A program made the translations under genes and the position numbers. A DNA stretch of 64,000 nucleotides from Pohlia nutans (lineage: Eukaryota; Streptophyta; Bryopsida; Bryales; Mniaceae), in NCBI GenBank assembly GCA_022496805.1, contig CM040106.1, positions 992,001 through 1,056,000 on the forward strand, given 5' to 3'. This document shows positions 23,584 to 35,950 of the stretch, in pieces. Each line of letters begins with the position of its first letter. The first letter of the stretch is position 1. The notes below the pieces were generated by a model. It was not told the origin of the DNA. It saw only the letters and a program-made list of their open reading frames with translations, and did no database searches.

Positions 23584-25960
23584 AATCTCCGTGTAGGAGA
23601 ATTCATGGCGTCTCCGTCGCTCGAGGTAGTCATAGCTGCTCTTCTGAAGCCCCAGAGATCGTAAGTTGAACGAGATGGGGCTGGGCCGGAAGCAGAGGCT
23701 TGCTGTGAATTGGTCATGGGTCTAGCGCGTGCAGCAACGCGAAGGGACCTGATCGAGCCTGTACCCAGACTCTTTAACGCAACAGGAATGTCCCGCAGTT
23801 CCGGAGCCTGTGGAGCTTCGCTGGCACTGTTCCGGGCCTGTTCTAATGGGTCCATGGAAGTTTGAGGACCATCGCGTGGAGAGGAGGGTTCGGGGAATTG
23901 AGGAGTCGCATCCTCGAATGCGTCCTCATCTGGCGGAACCGTTGTTGGTACAGGCTGGACGGGCTTGTGCGTTGCCCGGGCAGGTGTCGGGAGCCTGAGT
24001 CTCCAGTTGCGGAACTGGGGTCGATGATGGAACTGGTGGCTAAGAGCCAATTGCCCCTCCCTAGATGAATGCAGGGAGTATGCCTCGATCTTGATTGGAG
24101 AGGCCGGGCACTCTGGACAATGTCGGCGTGAGTTGCTGGTCCACGGATGCGAGATGAGGATCCGGGTCCTTGGATTGTGCGCTACCAGTAGTGTCTTCGC
24201 CTTTGGGTGGATCCGAGTTTGCTTGACCTTCAAGAGGAATGTAGCCATCCGGGAGGGGTAGAGAATCATCTCGCAGTGGCATGTGATCACCACTGTCTAT
24301 ATCCATGTCGATGGCTAGGGGAGATGTAGTTTCTTCTTCACTATCCAAAGGAGTCACGGGATTCAAATGAAGGTTAGGTACCACGTTGTTTTTCTAGGAA
24401 GCTTGTCCCGTGGAACTTTTTTCCATCCGTTCGACTCATACTCCGGAGTGGAACGGGAATCTCCGTTTGAATGATGGTTCCCTAAGCGTGACGAGGTGAT
24501 CCCGGGGTCGGAGGACCAGCTGTAGGGCGACATCGGTTGGCTTGGAATGGTAATTGGATCGCTAATCTCGAAAAGCTCCACGATGGGTTCGAGGTGGCTC
24601 GTGACGAATTCCCGACTGTGGATATCCGGTAGGATCAGGTCCGGGGACTGTGTACGCACGTCCCACCTGGATGGACGCCGAGGACGTGTGTTCGAGGGAC
24701 CTGGGCTCTCGCGGGGCTTGGGATCCTGTGCAGGGGTGGCTTCAAGCATAATCGTGTCCTGTCGAGGCTGAGCCATCGGCGGAGGATATGTGACCAGCTG
24801 AGTCTGCTGCATGGGATTTGCTATAGGCAGGGGTGCAAGGCGCACATCCCACAGGGAAGGGCGTCGACGCCTGTGTTGGACTGGTGTGAACCCTTCGTCA
24901 TCTGGACCTTGGACTGGCACGGGGCGTTGGTAGTATCGCCCTCCACGTCTCCGATTGCGTCTGTGCGGGGCTGGACTCCTGTCATGACCAGCATGTCCTG
25001 CATGACCTCGGGGTCTGGCTGGCGGCTGGTTGGACCGCATCACGATGCTAGGCTCGCGCTGATTTGGACCCTGTTGTCTCGATGGAGGGGAATTCGCCGG
25101 CCGCTGTTGGTTGTGTAGAAGTACTTGAGCGTCTTGCATACTGAATTGTAAGCGGGGACAGTTCGCTGAGCGATGAGCGTGGTGTCCACATGTCGTGTAT
25201 TGTAGCTCAAATCCCTCATAAGACATTGGGATGATGACGCTACCCCCGGGAGCGCTATGACCAACAACCGACGACACCCAGCCATGAGATATGTCGATGC
25301 CAACACAGAAGCGTGCTGGAGGCACGCGGTCAAGGTCGATGTCTTCAGCGAGAATTTTCCCCACCTGTTCTGCCACCTTGTGTGCTAATTTTAAGTATTC
25401 CAGCGGCAACGAAGGAAAAGAGATCCAGAACAGAGTCAAAAGGCCTTTAGGGTGGCGAGGGTTAAACCCTTGTATCCACGGCTGATAGGCTATTGTTCCC
25501 CCATGAAATTGATGCGTGGACTTGAGTAGAATTCTACGTGTGGTATCTACGTTATCAAGCCGGACGTATAGTAAACCTGGGCCAGCCCTTTAGTGGCCGA
25601 GAACTGTACCCGGACGCGCCCGCTGTCGCAGGGTGTCGAGCTAGGACCCTTCTGCTTCCCGGAACAAGTCCCTGGCTGCTGTCCTAGCGATGAGAACATG
25701 CTCTTCGAGAAAGCGAATCTCTCTATCTAGAACGACCAAGTCCTCTCCTGCCACAGTAAACGAAGCTGCGCCTCTGACTAATAAACCGTCTACATTACGA
25801 AAGCAACCCGGTGGTAGGGTCTCACCATCGATTTTGAGGAATGGGTGGAGTTCGCCAGGGTCGCGCTGACCAGCCGTATGCAGCATCTTGAGTAGCTGGA
25901 AGGCGTCTGAATTTGGGCCGTGCAGATTGGGTGGCGTTCATGGGCCCTGTGTCAGAACTT
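23580..25960 (-). pseudogene. LINE ORF1, nucleic-acid-binding protein, frameshifted
   Basis: ORF1 proteins bind element RNA. The frame runs from about 25960, through a stop at 25641, into a long segment (25439-24363) with DUF4283-type features (FWISFPSLPLEYLKLAHKVAEQ) and a zinc-knuckle-like CGHHAHRSANCP, then a proline- and arginine-rich region and further frameshifts near 24370 and 24290. The zinc knuckle should read C-x2-C-x4-H-x4-C; the first Cys is a Tyr here. The last segment ends in TGA that overlaps the ORF2 ATG in the four bases ATGA at 23583-23580. Assignment to plant L1-like ORF1 is from domain order and position. Confidence 0.75.
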
Positions 25961-26195
25961 GGCGATATGAAACCCTGGTGCCCTCCATTTTGAGACACTA
26001 GTAACCCTAAATCCGGAACCTAGGGTTGTGCGATGCCGTAACAAATACGATACGGCTATCAATCGATTCAGCAAAGGAATCTGCACACGCCCGAGGGATT
26101 AACCGAATGGAATGAGGGAAAGCTACGTGCTAAAATGCTTGCGCCGTTCGGCCGTCGCCGCCGCTGAGCTCCGCCATCGCCAGTCGCCTCCCCCC

Positions 26196-26375
26196 AAATC
26201 ATAGTACTTTTAAATATTCACCAAAATTTATCAAAAATTCTTATTTGAGTATAGCTTTATCTACTAAATATATAAAATTGAATACTTATCTTATTTATAG
26301 TGAAAAATTTGAGTGTAACATGTAAAGAATGATTCCATGGTCAAAGGCCCATGCATTTAAGGTTAAAGAGATTAT
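26196..26375. repeat. Dispersed AT-rich repeat, copy 2, right part
   Basis: Continues the repeat interrupted by the LINE: TATTCACCAAAATTTATC and ATGATTCCATGGTC match 5902-6062 in order. Confidence 0.6.
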
Positions 26376-28020
26376 TTCCTATACACAACTTGAATTGGCA
26401 AACTTCTCAGCTATAGTTCCAACTTCATTAAAATAAAGTGTTGCATTTCAAAATTCAAAAACTCAAAATTTAATTCCCAATTGCTACTTCAAATTAAACA
26501 ATATCTTGTTTACCTTTTATATTTGCTAAGTTTACTCACCTAACTACTACATTCAACTTGTAATATTTATCAAATTATCACAACACTGATTATCCCATTT
26601 AAGGGGTGCTGTACTGATTCCCAAAGTACACAGTATTTTGTTAAATCTCAAAATCCCTAAAAATTAGGAACAACTGAAATTTTTATTAAGTGGTTGAAAT
26701 CTTAATATCATGCTAATTTCATATCGTAATGCCAATTTCATATTATATTTGCTAAATTAAATTAAAAATTTAATCAAAATATCCATTTCGTAAATATCCA
26801 CCTTGAAAATGATTTTCTACATTTAGTTAAATAACGTCATAATTTTTTCACCGTCTCAATTATCTTTGCTTCTCAGCTGCTTAAAAAAATTAAGTAAAAT
26901 AAATTCAATTTTTAAATTTGTTGTTGAACTTAAATGATATTTACTTGAAAATGAATTTAAAATATTGGTGGTGAATATATTAAATCCAAACAAACATATG
27001 TAATCTACTCATTAATATCTACAGCTTTGGTTTGTATTAAAACCCCATATTTGTAAGCTAGCAAGGCATTTATAAATATGTCTTAAAAATAAATGCATCC
27101 CTTGACATTTAAGGGTTAATGTGTAACATTGAAATGTCAACATAAAAAGAAAAAGAAAAAGTTTTAACAAATTTCAAATGCCATCCAAAATTGAAGGAAA
27201 TAGAAAATTAGTAAAAACAAACAAACTATAAGAACATATACCACTTATAAGAACTTATTTTCAAATATACTAGATTTTTAAAAATTCTCTAAAGTTATCT
27301 AGAGTATTATTTCTAGATAATTAGAAAATAATTGTTTCTATGTCTATATGTCCTAGGTGAACCAGCCACTTCTATTTAAAAATTAATTATATTTTCCACC
27401 ACCTCACGTATGTCCACTATACCATGAATATGTGCCACCATGATTGAATAATTTTAATGGTTAATTTTTCACCACATTTTCATTATATATTTTTTATATG
27501 AAAGGTTAGTAAAAGTTATGCATGTATTTTTAAACTAATTTCTAACTAATATTACTTTTATGAATTCATAATTGGTAAATTTGACTTATTTATTTGTGAA
27601 ATTTAGTTTTAGAACATCCTATAGGTTATGAAAACCATTTTATTTTTATTATTTTAGTTTTATATATTTATTTAGTATGTTGTCCAAAGAGCAACTGAAC
27701 CATCTTTGTCATCATCTATCTTTGCCATCATACCATGGGTGAATGGCTCAATAGTTCCATTAATCATTACCTCTTCACCACCTCGATGCATGTGCCATGC
27801 ATGCATGATGCCTTCGACCATTCTCTCTATATTTATATTTTATATATTGACAATTGGTGAGTATTATTTATTTATTTGTAATTTTTTTTGTTATATTTCA
27901 AATTATGAAAACTATTTTTTATTTTTAGTTTTAGTTTTACAATTTGACAATTGGGATTATTTTGATATTTACAAATGAAAATTAGTATAAAAGTCATAGA
28001 TAAATCTAGGGTTCCCTTCC
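26376..28020. other. AT-rich sequence, no gene
   Basis: Very AT-rich. A phrase ending in TTTAAGGGTTAATG near 27110 resembles the terminus of the dispersed repeats at 6050 and 13200. No coding signal is seen. Confidence 0.55.
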
Positions 28021-28062
28021 CCGGCTACGGGGTTCTTGTTTCAAGAGGAGCAGGGGAAGAGT

Positions 28063-28188
28063 ATGTGGGCCGGACGCGCCCGGTTGGAGCCTGAAAGAGG
28101 CTTTGTTAAGACCCGATTAGAAGGCCTCTCAAGGAAAGCGGTCATTCGCATTGAACGGTTACAGAAGAAGCTCAAGATAGAACTGTAA
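28063..28188 (+). CDS. Short basic/helical plus-strand frame, unidentified
   Basis: A 41-residue ATG frame ending in a Lys/Arg/Leu-rich helix-like tail (SRKAVIRIERLQKKLKIEL). The frame is open further upstream without an ATG. Local GC content is higher than the flanks, which hints at coding or formerly coding sequence. It lies downstream of, and convergent with, the homeobox gene. It may be the last exon of an unrecognised gene or gene fragment. Function unknown. Confidence 0.2.
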   Translation: MWAGRARLEPERGFVKTRLEGLSRKAVIRIERLQKKLKIEL

Positions 28189-28629
28189 GCCTGGCATTTT
28201 CCAGTGCCCATCAGCAAAATTGTGTCCACGGAACACATCACAAGCGTGAATCATTAAAACACATTGATTCCAGTTTTCAATTTCACATCTAAAGATCACA
28301 ATACCCACGAATTCTACAAAATCAAGTTCCTAAGTGAATTCTGCATAAGCCACCCTGGTAATCATTCGCATGAGAACATATTCACGTCGATTTGTGCTTG
28401 CAAGCACGATTGTCCTGGGACTTCACTAATGCTTTAACGTTACCACTGCCAACATAAGCAAGCTCAAGACTATCAGCATCATCACTTCCCCGAAAACACT
28501 ATTCCCAAGAGTAAAGAAACTATCAAACATGCATGCACAAATTAATCAAATAACTGCCTGGTTAATTCAAACATGACAAAGGTTGGCAGAGGATTGATAG
28601 AACTCACAAGCATTTGAATACATCGACTT

Positions 28630-29943
28630 TCAGTACTTATCTTCTCCTCTACTTGGTTTTGGAGAACGACCAATCTGCAGCCAAAATTAGACGAGTACAA
28701 ATGATGAGAAAGAATACAAAAGCATCTACCTAAAAAATGGTCAAACTTGAAGCTGAAGTCAAAAGTTGGCAACCGTACCTTAGAAAATCAACCAATTATT
28801 CATAGGACTTAAATTACTCACTCACTCACCTTCTTTTTCTTCTTCTCCGTCTGCACTAAGTCTTGAATTCGTTTTGGATTGCTCTCCACACCAAGTCTGT
28901 CACTATTCTCAGATTCACCTCCTCTGCTTCCCCCGGTGATAAAAGGAGCTGCAGACCAATTACGATGAGAGCTCAACGTCAAAAATTCAACCAAAACTTA
29001 GTAACATACAGAACCACAGAAGCATAAAAAATATACATGGAAATTATCGTCCCGACATCCATATCCTACTTGAAAATTGGAGGCACATTACCTTCTGTCA
29101 TTGCAAGCTGTTGAAAAGCATCTGGTGGTAGAGGGTCAAACTCAAACCCCAAGGGTGGCCCATCATTTCTCAGAGGTCCTCCCAGCTGATTCTCTACGGC
29201 GACAATGGTTGCCTGTTCTGCTTGTGCCTGTGCATTCACCTTGGGCTTTCGTGGTGGCATGCCTAAATCCCTTGGTATCCTCGGACCACTTCTTCTCCTG
29301 GGCGAGGGTTTAGGTTTAGGTTTCACAAGCTCTTCGTGGCCACCATTGCAAACATCCAAGCCGTTTCTATGCTCTGCAATCAGGTCATCGTCGTAATGTT
29401 CCTCAGCTAATACTTGAGCAGGATAGCCGTCTTCAGAGTCATCGTCTTCCCTGTTGTTCAGGTCTATTATTTCCCCTCGCTTGGAAGACCCCGGCTGTTC
29501 GGCTTGGGTATCATGTTTGTTACGTCTAGAATTGGCCATCAGCTTCTCATCGTCTATTCCATCGCGTCTGTCTTTGTACCGCCGATGTGTAAACCAAATC
29601 TGGAGCTGCTTCTCGGATAAATCAAGTTCTCGGCTGAGCACAGAGCGTGTGGTTTCAGAAGGGTATTTCTCCACTGCAATGCAGAAGCAAGAAGTGAAGG
29701 TCATGAATCTTTTAGATAGAAATAATAAAACATGCACATTAACTATTTGTAACTTCCAAATAACAGACTTAAATGCACAGGCATACGCATAACCCTTATA
29801 CAAATGTAGCATATCTTACAGGCGTATGCTCTCTCTAGAACTTCAGTCTGTGAGGCACTTTTCTTCTTCCTAGAAACTCCCTTCGGTTTTTCAGGTGACT
29901 GGATCTTTGGAGATAGACCAGGCGACGTGTCATCCGACGCCAT
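28630..29943 (-). CDS. RINGLET-like homeobox protein, short form
   Basis: RLT proteins are plant ISWI-remodeller partners with an N-terminal homeobox followed by DDT and WHIM domains. I read four exons with GT/AG sites: 29943-29820, 29673-29092, 28948-28830 and 28674-28630, giving 289 residues. Exon 1 (MASDDTSPGLSP, then KKKSASQTEVLERAY) joins exon 2 (EKYPSETTRSVLSRELDLSE and LQIWFTHRRYKDRRD) into one homeodomain across a 146-bp intron. Exon 2 also carries VENQLGGPLRNDGPPLGFEF and DPLPPDAF, an RLT hallmark. Exon 3 ends in a lysine run. Reading into exon 4 meets TGA after 14 residues, whereas another frame there looks helical (LVVLQNQVEEKIS). The DDT domain is absent from the window downstream, so this is a truncated gene or pseudogene. 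Confidence 0.75.
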
Positions 29944-32154
29944 CGGAGCTTATCAATCGAAATCACTTCCAAATTCACACAACCCTGCATCACACCAGCA
30001 TTTGATTCCAAATCACGAAGTTCTTCAGTCCTTTTCCAACTAAAACTCCGCGAACTGTACAAACATCCGTTTCTGCACCTTTCTACAAAGAAAAACTTGT
30101 AGAATAATTTATTATATTATTTTCTTCAGTCTAAGATTACAATATACAACATAACGCAACAAGAAATTCTTGTGATTTGCCTTCTGATGTACTTGCCTTC
30201 GTGGACAATTCAATGGCTCGTCCTCGAAACAGCTGTTCAAGTACGCATAACGACAAGTTAATCCGTTGTTGGAGAACTACCTTTGCTTCAGTAGAGCCGC
30301 ACAGTAGTACTCAACATTCATCGCATCTCTGCAATAGCCTTCAAGTGACGACGAAGAGACAATCTGCACAATGAAGTCGCTGAAAAAATTATCATGATGA
30401 CTTGTTCCGAAGAGAACTAGGTGACCTAGAACTTCTACCTTCTACGTACATCTACGTCTATATTTGTAAGTTTGCGTCTGTATATTTCCATGTGCTCACA
30501 GTGCTGGTTCTGAGAGACTAGGTTTCAAAGTCTTCTGTTGAGCCGACAGTAGTACTCGAAAACGTGAAAAGAAATAAAATTCAATTCCTCCTCACTTCCA
30601 TCTCTCTAACTCAGCTCTCAGTCTTATCCAAACTAAGCACCATCTGTCCAACCCACATACAAAATTTACGCACCACGCAAGGGAAGCGACCCCTACAGAC
30701 AAAAAAAATTTACCTTCCCCACAAGCAAAGACTGTTTTGAAGACAAACCACTGAAGACGTCCTAACTAAACCCTAGGGTTTGAAATCTCTTCAAGAAACT
30801 TCGGGAGACAATTCCTCTATTCCTTCCATGCCCATCGTCGAGCTCGCCATCTTTGGCCCAACCATTAGAGTTAACCGAAAATACGCCCATCTAACCTCCC
30901 TTTTTGCCTTTCCTTCTAACCCGTCCCTTTTGAGCTATACTTGGGTTGAATAGTGTCGTGTGATAACTTGGGCCATGGGCTTAGAGCTTTGGTAGGAGGT
31001 GTGGAAGTCATTGCGAGGTGTAGAGAACAATGATAGTGGCTTGTTTAGATTGTCTCCCAACTCATCATGAACTAGTTTTTGGTCTATTTATATTTCAATA
31101 TGAGTTCAAGAGGAGTTCAAGAGGAATTTGCTAAAACTTTCCTCTTTGAACTGACTTTTCGGTTAACTCTATTATCTCGTAACGATTTTGCTGCTTCGAG
31201 CTATTTCAAGAGCTCTCCTACTATCTCTTAGAGCATTCCTACTCAGGGCCTCTTTACACTAGAGACGAGGAGCCATGAGGAGAAAAATTAAATTTCAGCC
31301 AATAGCAAGCCTTAAAGAATGTCATCTTATACCCAAAAATTTTAGTTCAAGGGACGAAAGAAGGAAAAAATGACATGAACAACACTTTTGTCCTTCGTGG
31401 CAACAAAAGTGCACATTTTTTAAAGACTTCGTGGCAACAAAAGGTGGGTTTAACACAAAATCTCGAAGGCTGTTTGGCTAAAATTCTCACAACCAATCAT
31501 TTTTTATTTTTTAAAAATATTTAAGAACTTTATTTTTAAAAATCAACACTTTATTTTGTGGTCCCTTCTCACTTTACACTATATTTAAAGGCCGTCAAGT
31601 TCAAAGGTTGACTTCTCAAGAATGAGCCATGGCCCTTGAGAGTTTTTCTCCATCACTTCTCATTTCTTGATAAAATTGAGATCCCCATTAAAATTTGAGA
31701 TCTCAATTTTGGAAGACTTTTTGTTGGTGTCTGCACTCCAAGTTGGTATGTTCATCATTTATTTTCTTTATGGCTGGAAAAATTTAGGTGAAAGATGACC
31801 AAGTCACTAGGATACACCTAGGAAACAAGGAGCTTGATCTACAGTCACTAGACATAAGTTTTGCCATCCCCCTCACCTTTCAACTAATTGCACCATTTTC
31901 CAATTTTCCATTATCACTACTTTACCAATCATTTGGCCACAAGATTTTGTACACATATAATACACTTGCTAAGTATGCACTCTAAAAAAGTTCAGAATTT
32001 TAAATTCTAAGACCACTTGTAAATTTATAGTGCATTTTGAAAAAGAGTACAATTTGTTGTTACAAGATGAAGGGGTGGCAAAACTTATATTCAATGATTC
32101 TACAATATTGGTAAATTGATTAATCCAAGCAAGTGGAGGCGACTGGTAATGGCA
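29944..32154. other. Upstream flank of the homeobox gene; no gene seen
   Basis: Contains the probable promoter and 5' untranslated region of the RLT-like gene, but no TATA box or transcription start can be fixed from sequence alone. A stretch at about 31240-31740 with a GAGCATTCCTACTCAGGGC start resembles the ends of hAT-type miniature elements, but no matching right end was found. Confidence 0.4.
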
Positions 32155-32445
32155 ACGCTCTTAAAACCCAATTGCATATCTTATGGAATTCCTTATTCCA
32201 AAACCATAGGCTTAGGACAGACTTCTATATGGGGATTGGACTAACGAGTTGCATAGCTTAAAACCCAATTGCATAGCTTAAAACCCAATTGCATAGCTTA
32301 TCGAACTGCTCACTCTAGAACCATAGGCTTGTGGAGAGGCTTCTATATGGAGATTGGGCTAACGAATTGCATAGCTTATTGACATGCTCACTCTAGAACC
32401 ATAGGCTTAGGACAGGCTTCTATATGAGGAATGGGCTAACAAATG
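32155..32445. repeat. Tandem repeat, about 90-120 bp units
   Basis: Roughly three units share CCATAGGCTTAGGACAG, CTTCTATATGGRGATTGG and CTAACGARTTGCATAGCTTA. A 21-bp sub-unit, AAAACCCAATTGCATAGCTT plus one base, is itself repeated in tandem near 32260-32300. Confidence 0.75.
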
Positions 32446-34130
32446 ACAATAATTCAAGTCTTGAAAACCACCAATAGTTCATCGGTGTTCGCAAAAATTG
32501 AAAAAAAATTCTTTAATTCATCCAATTCAATATGACATTCGTAGCTCTAGTGATACTAGGACCGTCCCCTACCGACACATAGAAGGAGGCCTTTATTCCT
32601 GCCCAAAAGGTTGGGTTCGGTCAAAAGTAAACCACTATGACTTTTGACTCAGTTGTCATGCATTCGGTTCCATCCCATAAAGTTGACACTATTGTTGAAA
32701 TTAAAGGAGACACTCCTCTAAAAAATAAGTTGGATGTCCAAAAACAACTTTTTAAAGTTTTGAATGCTTCCAAACTGATTTATTAATTATCTTTTCTTTT
32801 CATAACCATATTCTACAAACACTTAATTTCATTTCAGATACTCAATTACAAACCACAATAGTCACAAATATGCATACTATGCAACACGAACAAATCAATC
32901 TTTCATTATACATTGCTTTACCTATACTTATTTAAAACCAATGTCTTCTATGGAAATTTGTGCTATTGCAACTTTCATTTAGTCTTCTAAAGTCTCAAGA
33001 GCTAAACTACATTATAAAGGTGATTTGATGTAAGTTTGAGTTGACAAGCTTCTTTCAACTGAAGTTATAATAGCTATAATTATGAGTACTACCTTCTACA
33101 AACTGGTGTTGAATAAATATCTTTCAATGTAATCAACATTGGAAGAATACAATGTTCAAATCTTGTGCATTTTCAAGCTAACACATGAAACATGAAGCTT
33201 ATAAATTCATATCAATTGGTATCAATAAATCATTTGAGTTTTGATCTAAAAGCATGTTCATAAAAAATTCTCTAGAAAACTTTGAACCCACAAACAAGCG
33301 CGTCTATAAAGAATTGTTGAATAAATTGAATGGAAAATAAAGCTAAATATTTATATTGCATTAAAGATCTTCAAGCTAGAAAATCGTTTATGCAATGACT
33401 TTATTACCTTTGTCACATAGACCGATAAAATTGTCTTGCAACCGCGGAGAATACTATTACCACCAAAATCAAGTATGGTAAAACAAATATGTGAATAGAT
33501 CATCTCTATGAGATCTTGGTATTAAATAATCCCACCTTTAGAAATTTTTAGGAATTGTGCTATAAAATTGATGTTTGCACAAACCTCGTCTTCATCAACT
33601 AGAAACTTTTTCAATATAGAATAGATAATGAACTCTAGTACAATACCAATGACCAAAACATTTGGGTTTTCTATTTGAAATGATTTGTTTGAGATATTCA
33701 AGTCACTAAGAAAATCAGCAAGGAGATGAGTTATAAATAGAACTAAATAAATAAAAAATCATGATATAGTTCTCCACATCCACAAAGACGAGAAAAAATG
33801 AATTAAATTTTATAATTTGGTCCATTGATAACAAACATACATTGTAGACATGGAACACCTTCAACCTTTCAGTGTTTCACATCCTTTTAAAAAGATGCTT
33901 AAATACTATGCTGAGTACTGAAGATTTGGAGGATGATGATTTGAAATTTTAAAATGATAAGGTGGGAAAACCAAGAGGTATTTAGAACAAATAGGACGTT
34001 ATGAAGTTTTATGAGAGGCCAAAATAAGGATGTGCCATACATTGTTGAAAACCTTGTGAAAGCATGCATTTGTAGGTCTAAAGAATAGACAAATTAGAAT
34101 TATGGTGGTTTGCCTCATTATTGCATCATG
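32446..34130. other. AT-rich sequence, no gene
   Basis: No coding frame of note and no repeat recognised. Confidence 0.5.
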
Positions 34131-34299
34131 ACAAGGATTTGACCAACTCATCGTAGAGTGGAATCACATTTCCGCCTTAAGAAGTGATGGACAAAGTGCC
34201 TTGCTCCATGCTATTCGACATTTCTATTCTTTTCACTCCGTGGTCTATTGGTGATGAATTCACGTGATAACTAGCCATAGTAGTGAGTTGTGTGAGGCA

Positions 34300-34665
34300 C
34301 TACGGACCTTGGCTTGGTGGTTCGGGCTCATAGCCCCCAATGAAGAGGTTGTGGGTTCTATTCCTCATGTCGGCATGGTGCTCACCACCATAGTCCACCC
34401 AACTATGGTGGGGGGTCCTTGGACCTTGTTGTATGGGTACCTCAAAGCCCTTTGGGGGAATACCATGTCCGGTATCTTCAAGGCACTAGTGGCTAGTTAG
34501 GTAGTAGCATAGTGTGTCACTATAGTGTCCATCCTCGAAAGGAGAGAGTAGTATTGTCCCAATTTCCCTTTGTCCGGTGGGCATCGGATCATGGGCATTA
34601 CGAACGGACACTTCATTCACGTCGGCCCCTTGCTAGAAAGGAACCGGAGTTTCTATCTATCTATC
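34300..34665 (+). mobile_element. tRNA-derived SINE with (TATC)n tail
   Basis: The head resembles a tRNA: A-box-like TGGCTTGGTGG near 34310, an anticodon-loop-like CTCATAG (CAT, Met) and B-box-like GGTTCTATTCC at 34354. The body of about 370 bp ends in a CTATCTATCTATC tail. It is flanked by TGAGTTGTGTGA at 34284-34295 and 34666-34677; the similarity extends several bases with one indel. Tail plus target duplication make SINE insertion the best explanation. A frame at 34264-34500 is incidental. Confidence 0.75.
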
Positions 34666-35289
34666 TGAGTTGTGTGATGGCATTGGTATGAACATTTGGC
34701 CAACTCTTAGAGAGGTGAGGGACACCCCTCGGCCTAAAATGATGCAAGAAGAGATGCCTTGTCTTCACTACTCAACCCTTTTTTCGTTTACTTTGTCGCC
34801 TATCGGTGTTGAATTCTCGTGATGAGTGCTAACGTGGAGAACCCTCGATACCAAGAATTGTTCAGGCAGGTCCTTTGCATGATGCTTTGTAACCAAATCA
34901 TTTTTAACTATGTGGTTTGTTGGTGACGATTTTTGGTGATGAGAGCTGCAGCTACAACCCTCGCAATAGCATCTTGATGAGTATTAAGTCAACTCTTAAT
35001 GATTTGGAGGATACCCCTCGATAGTGAGAAGTGATGGAGAAAGTGCCTTGTCCCACACTATTCTACTTTATATTTTGCAGGATTTGTACTTGTAACAAAT
35101 TCACGTGATGATTGGCCGTGGTAGCGACCTTCATGCTGGCGTCGAGATGAGCATTTGGCGGATGCGTTGTATGGTAGGGGATATCTTTTGGCCTTGATAG
35201 ATCATAGGATCTCTGACTCCACATCCTGCAACTCATTCTTTTTTACTTGTTCAATGTTGATAACATGTTTTCCTGCAGGAATTATTGAC

Positions 35290-35540
35290 CCACGGATTTT
35301 CAACAATTTCTGTGCAATATCTAATATTTCATGGGTTCGTGCATTTTTTGTATGAATTCCACACTAATTTTTCACTAATTCCGCACTGATTCTGCACTTT
35401 GTTAGATAAAAAAAAAAGTGGATGTAGAATCCGTGCGGATTCAATGCAGAATTAGTATGAAATCCATACAAAATGCGTGCAAAAAATGCACAAACCCATG
35501 AAATATGGGATTTTGCACGGAAATCATTGAAAATCCATGG
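35290..35540. mobile_element. Foldback (MITE-like) element
   Basis: The left arm, from CCACGGATTTTCAACAATTT, is the diverged reverse complement of the right arm ending AAATCATTGAAAATCCATGG, and internal blocks also pair (TTTCATGGGTTCGTGCATTT with AAATGCACAAACCCATGAAA). Arms are about 110 bp with a short A-rich centre. No coding sequence. It splits the tandem array. Confidence 0.75.
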
Positions 35541-35950
35541 TGTCCTAAATTTCTAATGTCGTGATGAGTAGCCGCAATTGTGACCTTTGTGATAGAGTCG
35601 TGACGACCATTTTGCCAACTTATGGTGGAGTCGGAGACATTCCTTGAACCATTAGGAATTGGAGTGGGTGCATCGCTCCATACCACTAAACCATATATTT
35701 TTACTTTGTGGTCTATAGGTGATGTGTAATCATGATGACTTGCGGTGGATGGGAGGTTGTGTGATGGCATTGTTATAGCATTTGTCTAATTGATAGTGGG
35801 ATGTGAGATACACTTGGGCACCATGTCCTTCAACTAATTCTTTCATATTTGTGGTTTGTTGGTGAAGAGTTGTTTTGACAAATTGCTATTATGGCGACCC
35901 TCATAATGACATTTTAACAAGCATTGGGCTAATTCATGGTGAAAGGCCTT

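Larger units (their letters stand above)
20235..26195 (-). mobile_element. L1-like LINE retrotransposon, degraded
   Basis: A 6-kb minus-strand element with a GC-rich 5' end near 26195, ORF1 (zinc-knuckle gag-like) and ORF2 (APE-type endonuclease plus reverse transcriptase). It sits inside the second copy of the dispersed repeat, whose two parts flank it. The ORF2 stop lies almost exactly at the junction with the target, so there is no recognisable 3' untranslated region or poly(A) tail. A target duplication is not clear. Several stops, frameshifts and an altered catalytic site show that it is inactive. Its GC content is visibly higher than the flanks. Confidence 0.88.
34131..35950. repeat. 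Degenerate tandem array with nested insertions
   Basis: About seven diverged units of roughly 130-200 bp. Each contains a GTGGTYTRTTGGTGATGA-like phrase followed by a GTGATGA...GCCGTGGTAGCGACC-like phrase, then a CATTTGGCCAACTC-like phrase and AGTGATGGAGAAAGTGCCTTG. Unit anchors lie near 34241, 34795, 34911, 35092, 35558, 35706 and 35849. The array is split by a SINE (34300-34665) and a foldback element (35290-35540). No stable reading frame crosses units. Confidence 0.6.

Noticed and set aside
20345..24068. Plus-strand frames within the LINE
   Set aside because: They are antisense shadows of ORF1 and ORF2, which show family motifs on the minus strand.
31240..31745. hAT-type miniature element
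   Set aside because: The left end resembles such elements, but no inverted right end or 8-bp duplication was found.
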